This document shows positions 1 through 8,213 of a DNA stretch of 64,000 nucleotides, one piece after another. The notes under the pieces were generated by a model. The model was given only the letters and a program-made list of their open reading frames with translations. It was not told the origin of the DNA and ran no database searches. The DNA comes from Pirellulales bacterium (GTDB lineage: Bacteria > Planctomycetota > Planctomycetia > Pirellulales > Lacipirellulaceae). The first letter of the stretch is position 1, and the number at the start of each line of letters is the position of its first letter. Position numbers and translations under genes: made by a program. The DNA lies in the NCBI GenBank assembly GCA_022841705.1, contig JALHQZ010000008.1, positions 1 to 64,000 on the forward strand, written 5' to 3'.

Positions 1-377
1 ACGCGGAATCGTTGTGCGAGTAGCGTGTCACTAATCCGCGATTTTTAGCGATACGCTTTGACCCTTAATGCCGGAAAAAATCTGTAATTTTTGAGTAAAC
101 CAACATTCCACCCCGCCAGACTCGCCGCATCACGCTGGCGGCCATTTTACTTTTTCCAAAGGGAACCACTTTTCGAGGTAAACTCACCGCACGGCGCTTG
201 CGGTGAATTGAACATTTTGGAAAAAATTTGAACTCGCTGCGAGCGCGGTGCGGCGAGTCTGGCGGGGTCGATTTTCTGTTTACTCGAAAATTACCGATTT
301 TTTTCGGCATTAAGGGTCGAAGCGTATCGCTAAAAATCGCGGATTAGTCACACGTTATTCGCACGACGATTCCGCGT
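1..377. repeat. Palindrome unit A (left array, cut by window start)
   Basis: A near-perfect inverted repeat with its dyad centre near 190. The left end begins ACGCGGAATCG and the right end finishes CGATTCCGCGT. The arms also pair at GACCCTTAATGCCGG against its complement near 300-320, and at CCCCGCCAGACTCGCCGC against the arm at 247-267. The loop has its own CACCGC/GCGGTG dyad. Short frames inside it arise from repeat sequence and look non-coding. The same unit recurs at 44671-45036 and as halves at 848-1055, 43980-44199 and 45513-45708. Confidence 0.9.
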
Positions 378-847
378 AAATTGAGGTTGGGTCAAATTTT
401 GAAAAACCGATTTAGGGAAAAAATATTCGAGAGGGCCTCCACTTTTTTTGGCGAGTTTTCACTTTTTCATTTTCAAACTGCCAAGAATTATTTTATTTTT
501 GCCTATCGCTCGAGAATCGCCCGGCTAACGTTTCACTCAACGGCAGCTAGGGTCGGTGTTCAGTGATTTCGCGAGTTAGAACAAAAATGAAGTTTGAAAA
601 GTGTCCGTTAAATTTTTTTGAATTGGCACAAATCTCCCATTTGCTCTAACTCGAGAAATCGCTTAACACCGACCCTACCTTCCGTTGAGTGAAATGTTCG
701 CCAGGTGATTCCCGAACGATAGGCAAAAATAAAAAAATTCTTGGCAGTTTGAAAATGAAAAAGTGAAAACTCGCCAAAAAAAGTGGAGGCCCTCTCGAAT
801 ATTTTTTCCCTAAATCGGTTTTTCAAAATTTGACCCAAGCTCAATTT
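378..847. repeat. Palindrome unit B (left array)
   Basis: A palindrome of about 470 bp. It begins AAATTGAGGTTGGGTCAAAT and ends with the matching complement GACCCAAGCTCAATTT. Each arm carries the same block (TTTTGAAAAACCGATTTAGG, GAGAGGGCCTCCACTTTTTT, CCTATCGCTCGAGAATCG). Both arms can be translated as the same pseudo-peptide on opposite strands, so the frames at 381-566 and 608-844 reflect repetition and are not genes. Copies lie at 44200-44670 and 45037-45512. Confidence 0.9.
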
Positions 848-1055
848 ACGCGGAATCGTCGTGCGAATAACGTGTGACTAATCCGCGATTTTTAGCGATA
901 CGCTTCGATCCTTAATGCCGAAAAAAATCGGTAATTTTAGAGTAAACCGAAAATCGACCCCGCCAGACTCGCCGCACCGCGCTGGCGGCCACTTTACTTT
1001 TTCCAAAGGGAAACACTTTTCGAGGTAATCTCACCGCACCGCGCTTGCGGTGAAT
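848..1055. repeat. Half of palindrome A, boundary of left array
   Basis: One arm plus part of the loop of unit A. It starts ACGCGGAATCG and stops at GCTTGCGGTGAAT. Beyond it, 1056-1197 is unique sequence that includes TTTTACCAATATCC and the 3' end of the first gene. The right array ends in the same way, with a half A and a nearby TTTACCAATATC, so this is probably a real junction. Confidence 0.8.
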
Positions 1056-1197
1056 ATGGATTTTACCAATATCCATTTTTTGTCTTGGTCCAAATCGCAG
1101 CAAAGAAAAAAAAGAGTGACCTGGTTCAGACGTGCGAAAATGCGTCGCGAAAACGAGAAATGCTGCGTGTAAATAACAAAGAAAGCGAAAAAGAGCT

Positions 1198-1731
1198 TTA
1201 CGTTTGTGATATGCGCGCGAAGCGGCGCGTTAGTTTTCCAAAGACCGCCAATGTAAGCGGGTCTTCGTCGGCGACGAATGTGACAACGACTGCTTTGTTG
1301 TGTTGCGCGGCGCGCACGTTTTCCGGTTTGCACGCATTGCTGTCGCAGAGTAGTTGTACGTCGGCGCTCTCGAGCGGCATGGTAGCGTTTTCGAGCGTTG
1401 CGAAAATGTCGGGCTGCTTGGTGAGCGCCGGCACGGTTTTGTCGAAGAACGTATCAATGTCGTCCACAGTTGGCAGCTGAACGCGGGTGGTCAGGCGCAG
1501 CTTGTTTCTGGTGTGCACGTAGAGCGCTGCCAACAGCTCTGCCCGCTCTGCAGCTGTGCCTGTGTAGCCAACGATGCACAGTGCTTGACCAGCGAGCCGC
1601 GCGGCCTTTAGCGCCTCATCGAGCGCTGTGATGACCGTGGCCGCGTTTGCACTTTCACTCTTTGTCTTCTCGATTTCGGCCAGCATACGCGTTTGTTCGG
1701 CCAAATAGGCGTCGAGTGCATCGCGACTCAT
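1198..1731 (-). CDS. Conserved-looking protein of unknown function, 177 aa
   Basis: The function is not recognised. The protein has an N-terminal helical segment rich in Glu/Lys/Ala (about residues 1-45) and then a mixed alpha/beta part containing LCIVGYTGT and VVVTFVADED, which read like buried beta strands. No catalytic motif is visible and there is no membrane segment. Its ATG overlaps the stop codon of the upstream RNase HI gene in an ATGA arrangement, so the two are probably co-transcribed and the product may act in nucleic-acid metabolism. That link rests on position only. Confidence 0.7.
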   Translation of the reverse strand: MSRDALDAYLAEQTRMLAEIEKTKSESANAATVITALDEALKAARLAGQALCIVGYTGTAAERAELLAALYVHTRNKLRLTTRVQLPTVDDIDTFFDKTVPALTKQPDIFATLENATMPLESADVQLLCDSNACKPENVRAAQHNKAVVVTFVADEDPLTLAVFGKLTRRFARISQT

Positions 1732-2492
1732 TTGTTGGTGGCGTTGTTTAGTTTGAGAATCTTTTCCACTTCGGCCTGGCCGTCAAACCAAGGGTACGGG
1801 TCGGCGTCCGGCGTGCCGGGCAGCGGCGGCCGGTTTCGAGTGGCGGCACTTTTCGCCAGCAGATCGGCGGCTTCGTTGCCCGGGACGCCAGAGTGTGCGT
1901 TGACCCAAACGACGGTAATTGGTTGTAAGTTGCATTGCACGCGCAACTGGAGCGCTGCCCACATCCACTCCCACAGATCGCGGTTGGCGACGGTCGTTTT
2001 GGCCTTTGTGCGCCAGCCATTGCGCACCCAGAACTCGAGGCGCGACTTCTCGACAATGCCCAGTTGAACATACTCGCTATCAGTGCGCAGCTCGAACAAA
2101 TTGCTGCCGCGCGCCAGCGCCACTGCGGCCACAGCTGCGTAGAGCTCGGCGCGCTGATTCGTCTGTTTGCCGGGGCACACGCAGCACCACTCGTAGCCGC
2201 CGCGCGGCTCGACAATGGCGCAGCCAGCGCGCGCACCTTGTGTGCCGTTGCCGAGCGACGAGCCGTCGCTGTAGACAATAAACGGTTGTTCGGGCGGCGT
2301 CGATAGTGGCACTGCTTCCACGGCTTCCTCGGCCGATTGAATGCGGCGCTTTTTGACTGCGAGGCTTGACCTTAGACACAACACATCTTGCTGCAGCGTT
2401 TCGATTGTGGCCAACATTCGATCTAGTTCTGCGCGCGACAGCGCCAGCCGTCTCTCTGCCAACAACACCTCATGCTCAAGACTGTCGGTCAT
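1728..2492 (-). CDS. Ribonuclease HI
   Basis: 254 aa. RNase HI cleaves the RNA strand of RNA:DNA hybrids, for example replication primers and R-loops. The domain spans about residues 70-215. The four acidic catalytic residues are visible: D76 in YSDGSS, E116 in NQRAELYA, D138 in RTDSEY and D210 in GNEAADLLA. The active-site-adjacent His is H200 in VNAHSGVPGN. The first 60 residues form a charged helix that is probably a coiled coil and is not part of the enzyme fold. I chose ATG 2492 (MTDSLEHEV) because it has the AACTATG start context common here; a frame upstream begins only nine codons earlier. It is divergent from the next gene with a 13-nt gap. Confidence 0.93.
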   Translation of the reverse strand: MTDSLEHEVLLAERRLALSRAELDRMLATIETLQQDVLCLRSSLAVKKRRIQSAEEAVEAVPLSTPPEQPFIVYSDGSSLGNGTQGARAGCAIVEPRGGYEWCCVCPGKQTNQRAELYAAVAAVALARGSNLFELRTDSEYVQLGIVEKSRLEFWVRNGWRTKAKTTVANRDLWEWMWAALQLRVQCNLQPITVVWVNAHSGVPGNEAADLLAKSAATRNRPPLPGTPDADPYPWFDGQAEVEKILKLNNATNK

Positions 2493-2505
2493 AGTTTCTG
2501 GAAAA

Positions 2506-3714
2506 ATGAATGCTCGCAAGTTTGTTTACCTCCTTAGCCTGCCCATGCCAGTTGACGTTGGCGACGCGTGTCCGCTGAAGAGTGTGCGCGGCGTCGATGA
2601 GCGGCGCATCAAAGTGTGGTGGGAAGCGCGCGGCCTGCTGGCGTCGCGCGTCAGAGTAGCACAGAATGCAGCGTGGCAACTACGCTCGCATGCCGACGCA
2701 GGCGGTGCGCAGGCGAGGGTTGCCGTTGACGATCTTGAGCTGGTGCTGCAGCAGGCAAATGTGACATTGAGACTATGGCGCGCTCTGTTCGCCGACTTTG
2801 TTGCGCTGGGCAGTGCGCGCGCCGCGCTCGGCGAGCTGGCGTTTCAATGGCAGACAGTCGCGCAGCACGCAGTCTATGAGATTGGTGGCGGCGGCTGCGG
2901 AGCGGGTGGCGCCAAAGCCGCGCATCATCTGGAGGCGTCTTTGGTTTTCGAACTCGTCTGCCTGTCGCTGCTCGTCGTCTGCTGTCGGCAGCAGCTAGCC
3001 GCGCTCGTGCCTCTCTGCGCAGATGGCGATAGCACGTACTCGAGCAGCCAGCTGCGCGCCGCCGAGTCCGAATGCAAGATTCTGCGTACCGAACTGCTGC
3101 CGCTGCACTTTGGCGATCGGAGCGGCACCGAGAGCTGGCTGCTGGCGCCTCAGTTTCACGCAGCCTTTGTAGCTCCGCTGCTGCGCGCGCAGCGCATGTA
3201 TGCCAGCGGCGTCGAGTACCGCACCAACGAGTGTATGGTTGAGGCGACGGCGTGCTTTGAGTGTGCGGCAACTGAGCTGAAGAGCAGTGCGCGCAGCGGC
3301 TTTGCGGAGCAGTGCGAACTCGGTGCGCTGGCGGCACACCGGCACGGTCTTGCGCTGCTGTCGCTGGCGCAGGCGCTCGACGAGCAGTCGCGCGGCGGCG
3401 GCGCCGAGGGCGACGAAGATGAGAAGCGGGCGCATGCTATCGAAGCGGTGGTGTGCGCGCGCGCCGCTGCCGATCTCCTCGGCGAAATGTGCAGCGAGTT
3501 GATGCAGAAACTGTGGAAGCGCGCTCAGACGCTCTACGGCTTTTTCGTCGACCAGAGCCTGCTCGCCGAGGTCGATGGCGCGCGCCACTCGGTCCGGATC
3601 GAGCTCGTCGCCGACGGCGGCTTCAGCGTCGGGCGAATGCACGCGATTTCGCCGACGAACAAAGTCATCGACTTGAATGCCAAGTACCATTTTAAACTCT
3701 TGCTACCACTATGA
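2506..3714 (+). CDS. Helical protein, possibly BRO1-like, 402 aa
   Basis: An almost entirely alpha-helical, Ala/Leu-rich protein with no membrane segment. Residues about 130-260 contain a block (HHLEASLVFELVCLSLLVVC, then LLRAQRMYASG and LALLSLAQALDE) whose order resembles BRO1/ALIX domains, which bind ESCRT-III. The match is by pattern only. If correct, the protein could recruit ESCRT for budding. A second protein at 11374-12825 has a similar layout. I chose the start at ATG 2506 because it lies just beyond the divergent RNase HI start and follows an A-rich leader. It overlaps the next gene by ATGA. Confidence 0.65.
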   Translation: MNARKFVYLLSLPMPVDVGDACPLKSVRGVDERRIKVWWEARGLLASRVRVAQNAAWQLRSHADAGGAQARVAVDDLELVLQQANVTLRLWRALFADFVALGSARAALGELAFQWQTVAQHAVYEIGGGGCGAGGAKAAHHLEASLVFELVCLSLLVVCCRQQLAALVPLCADGDSTYSSSQLRAAESECKILRTELLPLHFGDRSGTESWLLAPQFHAAFVAPLLRAQRMYASGVEYRTNECMVEATACFECAATELKSSARSGFAEQCELGALAAHRHGLALLSLAQALDEQSRGGGAEGDEDEKRAHAIEAVVCARAAADLLGEMCSELMQKLWKRAQTLYGFFVDQSLLAEVDGARHSVRIELVADGGFSVGRMHAISPTNKVIDLNAKYHFKLLLPL

Positions 3715-4628
3715 GTGTTTCTCAACAACCAACCTCTGTCTGCTCTCCGCCCTCGTCGCCGGTTGCTGCAGCAACAACGCTGCCTAGCTTGCGAGCAAAG
3801 CGCCGCGGTCCTAGCAGCAGCAGCGCGACGCCAGAGATGGCGCTCTTTGACGCGGTCTCGGAGAGTGATGCGACTCGGAAGCGAGTGCGTGGTGCGCCAC
3901 GCACAGAGTCGGTGACAGTGGAAAATCGCAGGCTGGGCGAGTGCGCCGCACAGTACCAGAGTCATCTGCGTACAAATGACTACTGTCTGAACTCGGCGGC
4001 GCTGGTGCTGGCCATTGGCGCCTGCGAAGACTTTTTCAACGAAACCTACTTTGGTGCGCTGCGACGCGCGCTCGGTGTGCCCGCGAAAGCGTCGCAGCTG
4101 ACGCGCGCCCTTGCGCTGGTGGAGCGCATCGACGCGTGTATTGTAGCGGCTGAAAAGCTGGCCGAGTGTCATAGGGGCGAGATTAGCGCCGCTCAGGCGA
4201 GCAGTGGCTGCGTTTCAGGCCTGCTGCTGGTGCGCCAGAGCAAGCTGGACAGCACTGTCGACACACTGCGCCTAGTGCGCCGGCTAAAGGCGACGCGCGC
4301 CACACGGCCGACGGCGCACGTGCAGCTGCTGCGCGGCGTCTACGAGGAGATGTCGGCGAATTTCTGCGATGCATTCGACGTCGAGCGCTTCGGCACCATT
4401 ACGGCACCCGCTGTGCCTGGAGAAGAGTGCCGCGTGTGCTGCGAGCCATTCGACCCGCAACTCGCGCACCGCGCACGCCTGACACTCGACTGCTGCAGCC
4501 AGAAGCAGTCGATCTGCGTCGCGTGCCTCATGCAGCACGCCTACACCAAAACCAATGTCGCGCAAAAGACTTTTTTCAGCTGCCCATTCTGTAACCACGA
4601 GCACACCATTGAAACGCCGCAAGTATGA
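3711..4628 (+). CDS. RING-type zinc finger protein, 305 aa
   Basis: Probable E3 ubiquitin ligase. The N-terminus (about residues 1-60) is low-complexity Ser/Pro. The middle is helical. The C-terminal 60 residues hold a RING-like finger: CRVCCEPF, then DCCSQKQSICVACL and FSCPFCNHEH. A C-terminal RING after a helical body is common in large DNA viruses of invertebrates and protists. The ATG overlaps the previous stop (ATGA), and its own stop overlaps the next ATG, so 2506-5869 reads as one coupled unit. A decayed copy of its last 100 bp lies at 6309-6452. Confidence 0.85.
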   Translation: MSVSQQPTSVCSPPSSPVAAATTLPSLRAKRRGPSSSSATPEMALFDAVSESDATRKRVRGAPRTESVTVENRRLGECAAQYQSHLRTNDYCLNSAALVLAIGACEDFFNETYFGALRRALGVPAKASQLTRALALVERIDACIVAAEKLAECHRGEISAAQASSGCVSGLLLVRQSKLDSTVDTLRLVRRLKATRATRPTAHVQLLRGVYEEMSANFCDAFDVERFGTITAPAVPGEECRVCCEPFDPQLAHRARLTLDCCSQKQSICVACLMQHAYTKTNVAQKTFFSCPFCNHEHTIETPQV

Positions 4629-5869
4629 GCGCCGACACTTTTTATCAGAGACTTAGAGAGGTTCCAGAAGCTACTCCTGCCAAGCGTCTTCGTCGACAGC
4701 TGGCGGCCGACATTCGAGACGGCAAACTGACGCCAAGTGCGAAACATTTTGGCACTCTTTTCAATCGCATTGGCTGTCTCGAGAAAACACGCGTCGAGGA
4801 TCGAGAGATATTTGAAGCGCTGTTGCAGCTACCAGCGTTTGCAGAGGCGCTTCGGGGCTACCGTGCCGGCATTTTCTGCGCCAGTGCTGTTGTCTACCTC
4901 GAAATGGCGACAGAGCTGTGGGCCGTGGTGGAAAAGCACAACCTCGACATGTTTTGGAGCGAGTTTGTCGGTGACTGCAGAAAATACGTCGAATTTCATT
5001 TGGACAACAAGCAACCGAGTTTGTTACGCATGCCATTCGCTCAGATGTACGGAGCGACAGTTTTTGATCCCAAGAATATCGGCGAGCTCAATCCAGATGT
5101 TGCCGCGTGGATGCTGCGGTGCTACAATCGCCAGCCCGCTCATGTTCGTTATACGACATACGGTTCTCCAAAAAGTTGGTGGCGCCTTGTCCACCACAGT
5201 CAAGGCGAGCGATTTAGCACTGAGTGTATGTTGACGGCTGTGGCTGCTTACGTCTGCCCAAATGGCAAATGGCCGCTTGACAGCTTGCCTCTGAAAGGAC
5301 AGAATTTGCTCGATTTTGTCACCGGCTATCGCGAGAAGCTTGCGTATTTGGAAAGCCTTATTTCGGCGCTCGACAGCATGGGTCGCTTGCCTCACGAAGC
5401 GTCTGAACGTATCAGCAGAGCGCATGCTTACTACGTTGGGCAAAGCTTTCTCAAATATTTGCATGGCACGGAGCCCGTCGAAGACTTTGTTTTGCTTGCA
5501 AACTTCAAGGAGAGAATGGTTCAGGACTGCAATCGCGTATTTGCGCGGGTCTGGGCCGACGCCTGCGACACCATTGTCGCCATTCAGCAAAGTGCGCTGG
5601 GCGTTTGCGGCAAGGCTCTGCCGCACTACATTGTTCTCGACCTGCTCCGCCTGACGCAGGACGGTGTTACGACACTCGTCGCCGACGAAGAGCGCTTGAT
5701 TGCTCTCATCGAAGACCGCACAAAGCGCGTCAAAGCAATTCGCGACGCTGCACTGGCGCGATTGGAGGAAGAAGCAGCCGTAGCCAACATTCGGCATCAC
5801 TATTTTCTAGAGCGCGCAATCGCGACGGCAAAAAACAAGCGCAAGTTTGCCGCGGTGAGCAATGAATAA
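4625..5869 (+). CDS. Triplicated family protein, copy 1 (414 aa)
   Basis: The function is unknown. It is the first of three full-length paralogues (also 6795-8072 and 8214-9383). They share an N-terminal block (AADI...LTP...GTLFNRIG, then an acidic helix), a central WWRLVHH...WPLDSLPL segment and a nearly invariant C-terminal block (VWADACDTIVAIQQSALGV, then LPHYIVLDLL). That tail resembles short F-box/PRANC-type helices that recruit Cullin-1 ligases, which is my inference. There is no membrane segment, and the last 60 residues are basic and charged. The ATG overlaps the RING gene stop. Confidence 0.8.
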   Translation: MSADTFYQRLREVPEATPAKRLRRQLAADIRDGKLTPSAKHFGTLFNRIGCLEKTRVEDREIFEALLQLPAFAEALRGYRAGIFCASAVVYLEMATELWAVVEKHNLDMFWSEFVGDCRKYVEFHLDNKQPSLLRMPFAQMYGATVFDPKNIGELNPDVAAWMLRCYNRQPAHVRYTTYGSPKSWWRLVHHSQGERFSTECMLTAVAAYVCPNGKWPLDSLPLKGQNLLDFVTGYREKLAYLESLISALDSMGRLPHEASERISRAHAYYVGQSFLKYLHGTEPVEDFVLLANFKERMVQDCNRVFARVWADACDTIVAIQQSALGVCGKALPHYIVLDLLRLTQDGVTTLVADEERLIALIEDRTKRVKAIRDAALARLEEEAAVANIRHHYFLERAIATAKNKRKFAAVSNE

Positions 5870-5910
5870 GACTGAGCAATTTTCGAATTGCGACGGCCGC
5901 ATCTCATGTT

Positions 5911-6258
5911 TTACTGAGAAGTGAAAATGCTGCGCGCGCGTGCACGAACACATTCGCGAATCTCTGGATTCGACAATTCTTTCGACTCGAGCTGTTCTGT
6001 GTTTTCGCATCCATGTTCGCTGCATAGCAAGGCTCGAGCTTTCGCCCAAGCTTCGGTAATCGGCACTGAAAAGTCGGCGGTGTTGGCATCGAAAATCGAA
6101 CCGAGAACAAATTCGGCTCGCTTAATGCTCTGTTCTTCTTCTTCTCGTTGCAACAGGTCAAGTTGCGACGTCAGCGACAACCCGGTCTCACCAAACGTAA
6201 ACCACTTTGTACCGGCGGCCCAGTTTATGAAAGCAAAAGAATCTTGCACTCGCGACAT
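5911..6258 (-). CDS. Small protein of unknown function, 115 aa
   Basis: Lies on the opposite strand between two copies of the triplicated family. The N-terminus is aromatic (FAFINWAAGTKWFTFGETG) and is followed by an acidic/helical part (LLQREEEEQSIKRAEFV). The C-terminus has two close cysteines (CSEHGCENTEQ). There is no recognised domain or membrane segment. ATG 6258 is preceded by AATAACT, matching the local start context. A frame upstream has only non-ATG starts. Confidence 0.6.
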   Translation of the reverse strand: MSRVQDSFAFINWAAGTKWFTFGETGLSLTSQLDLLQREEEEQSIKRAEFVLGSIFDANTADFSVPITEAWAKARALLCSEHGCENTEQLESKELSNPEIRECVRARARSIFTSQ

Positions 6259-6308
6259 AGTTATTTTTTGAAAGTTAACGAGACCCAAAAAAAAGTGAAC
6301 TGAGCACA

Positions 6309-6452
6309 TTGCCGCACCTCACAAGTAATCGATGTGCCTCGCGTGCCTCATGCAACACGCCTACACCAAAAACCAATGTCGCGCAAAAGACCTTTTTCCA
6401 GTTGCCCGTTCTTCAACCACGAGCACACCATCGAAACACCGCTAGCGCAGTG
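6309..6452 (+). pseudogene. Decayed duplicate of RING-gene 3' end
   Basis: The stretch from CTCGCGTGCCTCATGCAACA to CACCATCGAAACACCGCTAG matches the last 100 bp of the RING gene (4520-4624). It has single-base insertions (CACCAAAAACC for CACCAAAACC, and an extra base in GACCTTTTTCCAG) that destroy the frame and the zinc ligands. It sits directly upstream of a further gene and of family copy 2. It therefore looks like debris from a tandem duplication that once included the RING gene and its downstream neighbour. Confidence 0.85.
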
Positions 6453-6773
6453 ATGAGTGCCATCAAAGAGTTTCATGAAAACATCAAAGAGAGCCCCGAG
6501 AGTGTTTTGGAAGTCTACACCGTGACGTCCGAGCCCAGCAGCAAACCGATTCAGACAAATGCCATGGTTGAATCTCTGCAGACCGACGGCAAAGGTGCAC
6601 GCGAGATTAAAGTGACCAATGCACCCACGACGGCGCCGCCAAAGCACCCTCTCGAGTTTACGGTCACGTTGACCCCCTCTCTTGAGGAAGGCGAGATGGC
6701 ATTCTTCAATGCACTCACCAAGACGCCGTCGGTGTACGCGGAATGGGAAGCTCGGAACCGCAAACAAAAGTGA
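6453..6773 (+). CDS. Small acidic protein of unknown function, 106 aa
   Basis: Soluble and probably partly disordered, with many Thr/Pro/Glu residues. Segments include SAIKEFHENIKESPESVLEV, then TAPPKHPLEFTVTLTPSLEE and FNALTKTPSVYAEWEARN at the end. ATG 6453 overlaps the last codons of the pseudogene tail (CAGTGATGAGT). It is the only ATG that avoids the frameshifted region. No family was recognised. It lies just before family copy 2, with about 20 bp between them. Confidence 0.6.
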   Translation: MSAIKEFHENIKESPESVLEVYTVTSEPSSKPIQTNAMVESLQTDGKGAREIKVTNAPTTAPPKHPLEFTVTLTPSLEEGEMAFFNALTKTPSVYAEWEARNRKQK

Positions 6774-6794
6774 ACTGAACGCATTGCCGCAACT

Positions 6795-8072
6795 ATGAGT
6801 GAGCCAAATGACGCGTTTTACAATCGAGTCTGCGACATCCGCGATGGCTACCCCGTTCGCAAGCGTCGCGAGCAGCTGGCCGCCGACATCTACACTGGTG
6901 TGCTTACTCCCACTCAAAAGGGTTGCGCTCTTCTCTTTGAACGCATTGGTCTTTTGAGTAGTGTGCAAGATGTCGACGGCGACATTCTCAAGGCGCTGCT
7001 GGCCCACCCGTCGGTGTTTGCCATGCTTGACGACTATGTGGTCTCGGTCCAATGCGCCAAAGCATTTGTTCACCTCCGAATGACGCAGGAGCTCCAGACT
7101 CTGGCATACGAAGCGCCCGGAGGCCTGGCGTTCTGGCGCCAGTTTATCAGCCGACTGGAGAGCGATGTCGTTTTCAATTTGGACGTTCTAGAGGGTTGTA
7201 GCCTGTCTTTTGCACCGCGTCGGTATTTGAAGCGTGTCACCGTCTACGATCCTGTGGCAGTCACTGGTACCGATTTTGAGATTGCAGCATTCATTGTGAA
7301 GCTCTGCAGCGGCGTCACGTTTGTTCCGCGCACGGACGAAAAAGTGTCGTGGTGGCGGGTCGGACATGCAGAAGAGGCTTTGCAAACCAATGATTTGCTG
7401 ATTGCAATGGCAGCTTATACCCACCCTTCTGGTCGCTGGCCACTGGCCGAGCTGCCGTTGAGTGGAGAGACGGTTTCGCTGTTTCGAGCCAACTATCTTA
7501 CAAAGCGAGCGCATTTCAGAATTCTCCACACTGAGCTTAAGAACGAGGAAGCTGTGCTTTCCAACAGCAGGTCGTCTTTGATACACCTAGACAGCCACCT
7601 CTTGGCGCCCAGAGTTCACGGGCAGTCGGCCACGCTGCGAAATACTATGTTGAATAGTATTGAGGCCGTCGGCTTTTTGTACGCTCACCTGGAATTCGAT
7701 TGCACCCGCGTGTTTGACCGCGTCTGGGCCGACGCTTGCGACACAATTGTCGCCATTCAGCAAAGTGCGCTGGGCGTCTGCGGCCAGGCTCTGCCAAACT
7801 ACATCGTGCTCGACCTACTCCACCTGACGCAAGACGGCGTCACGGGTCTCGTCACCAACCAGGCGCGGCTGATTGCTTTGATCGAAGAGCGCACAAAACG
7901 CGTGTGTGCAGTTCGCGAGGAAAAGGAGCGGCAGCGAGAGCTGCTCCAGAAAGCGGTCGAACGAGCAAACAAGTATGCGGTGGTTCATGTCAAGCGTACG
8001 ACGACACCGACGAACAAGCGCAAGCTTGACGACATGAGTGCAGCCGACAAGGAGCCGGATTACTTTTCTTGA
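6795..8072 (+). CDS. Triplicated family protein, copy 2 (425 aa)
   Basis: Paralogue of 4625-5869 along its whole length. It shares REQLAADIYTGVLTP near residue 30, WWRVGHAEE...GRWPLAELPL in the middle and VWADACDTIVAIQQSALGV near residue 310. The last domain is close to copy 1 even at DNA level (compare 5549-5680 with 7724-7860), which implies recent duplication or gene conversion. The C-terminus is Lys/Arg-rich (KRTTTPTNKRKLDD) and could act as a nuclear localisation signal. The start has the AACTATGAGT context. Confidence 0.8.
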   Translation: MSEPNDAFYNRVCDIRDGYPVRKRREQLAADIYTGVLTPTQKGCALLFERIGLLSSVQDVDGDILKALLAHPSVFAMLDDYVVSVQCAKAFVHLRMTQELQTLAYEAPGGLAFWRQFISRLESDVVFNLDVLEGCSLSFAPRRYLKRVTVYDPVAVTGTDFEIAAFIVKLCSGVTFVPRTDEKVSWWRVGHAEEALQTNDLLIAMAAYTHPSGRWPLAELPLSGETVSLFRANYLTKRAHFRILHTELKNEEAVLSNSRSSLIHLDSHLLAPRVHGQSATLRNTMLNSIEAVGFLYAHLEFDCTRVFDRVWADACDTIVAIQQSALGVCGQALPNYIVLDLLHLTQDGVTGLVTNQARLIALIEERTKRVCAVREEKERQRELLQKAVERANKYAVVHVKRTTTPTNKRKLDDMSAADKEPDYFS

Positions 8073-8213
8073 GTGAACCATTTTTTTTGGCTCAAAGGTC
8101 CGAGGTTCAATTCGACCAGCGGTTTATTTGCCGCGCGTTTGTCAACACGAACTAGAACTAAACCCGCATTCATTCATGTTTGAGAATGTTTGCACAAGAC
8201 AAGGACTCAAAAG

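Noticed and set aside
378..847. Short frames encoding a repeated ...LGQILKNRFREKIFERAST peptide in the palindromes
   Set aside because: They recur on both strands of every B unit because the DNA is palindromic, lack ATG starts in several copies and vary by indels, so they are repeat shadows.
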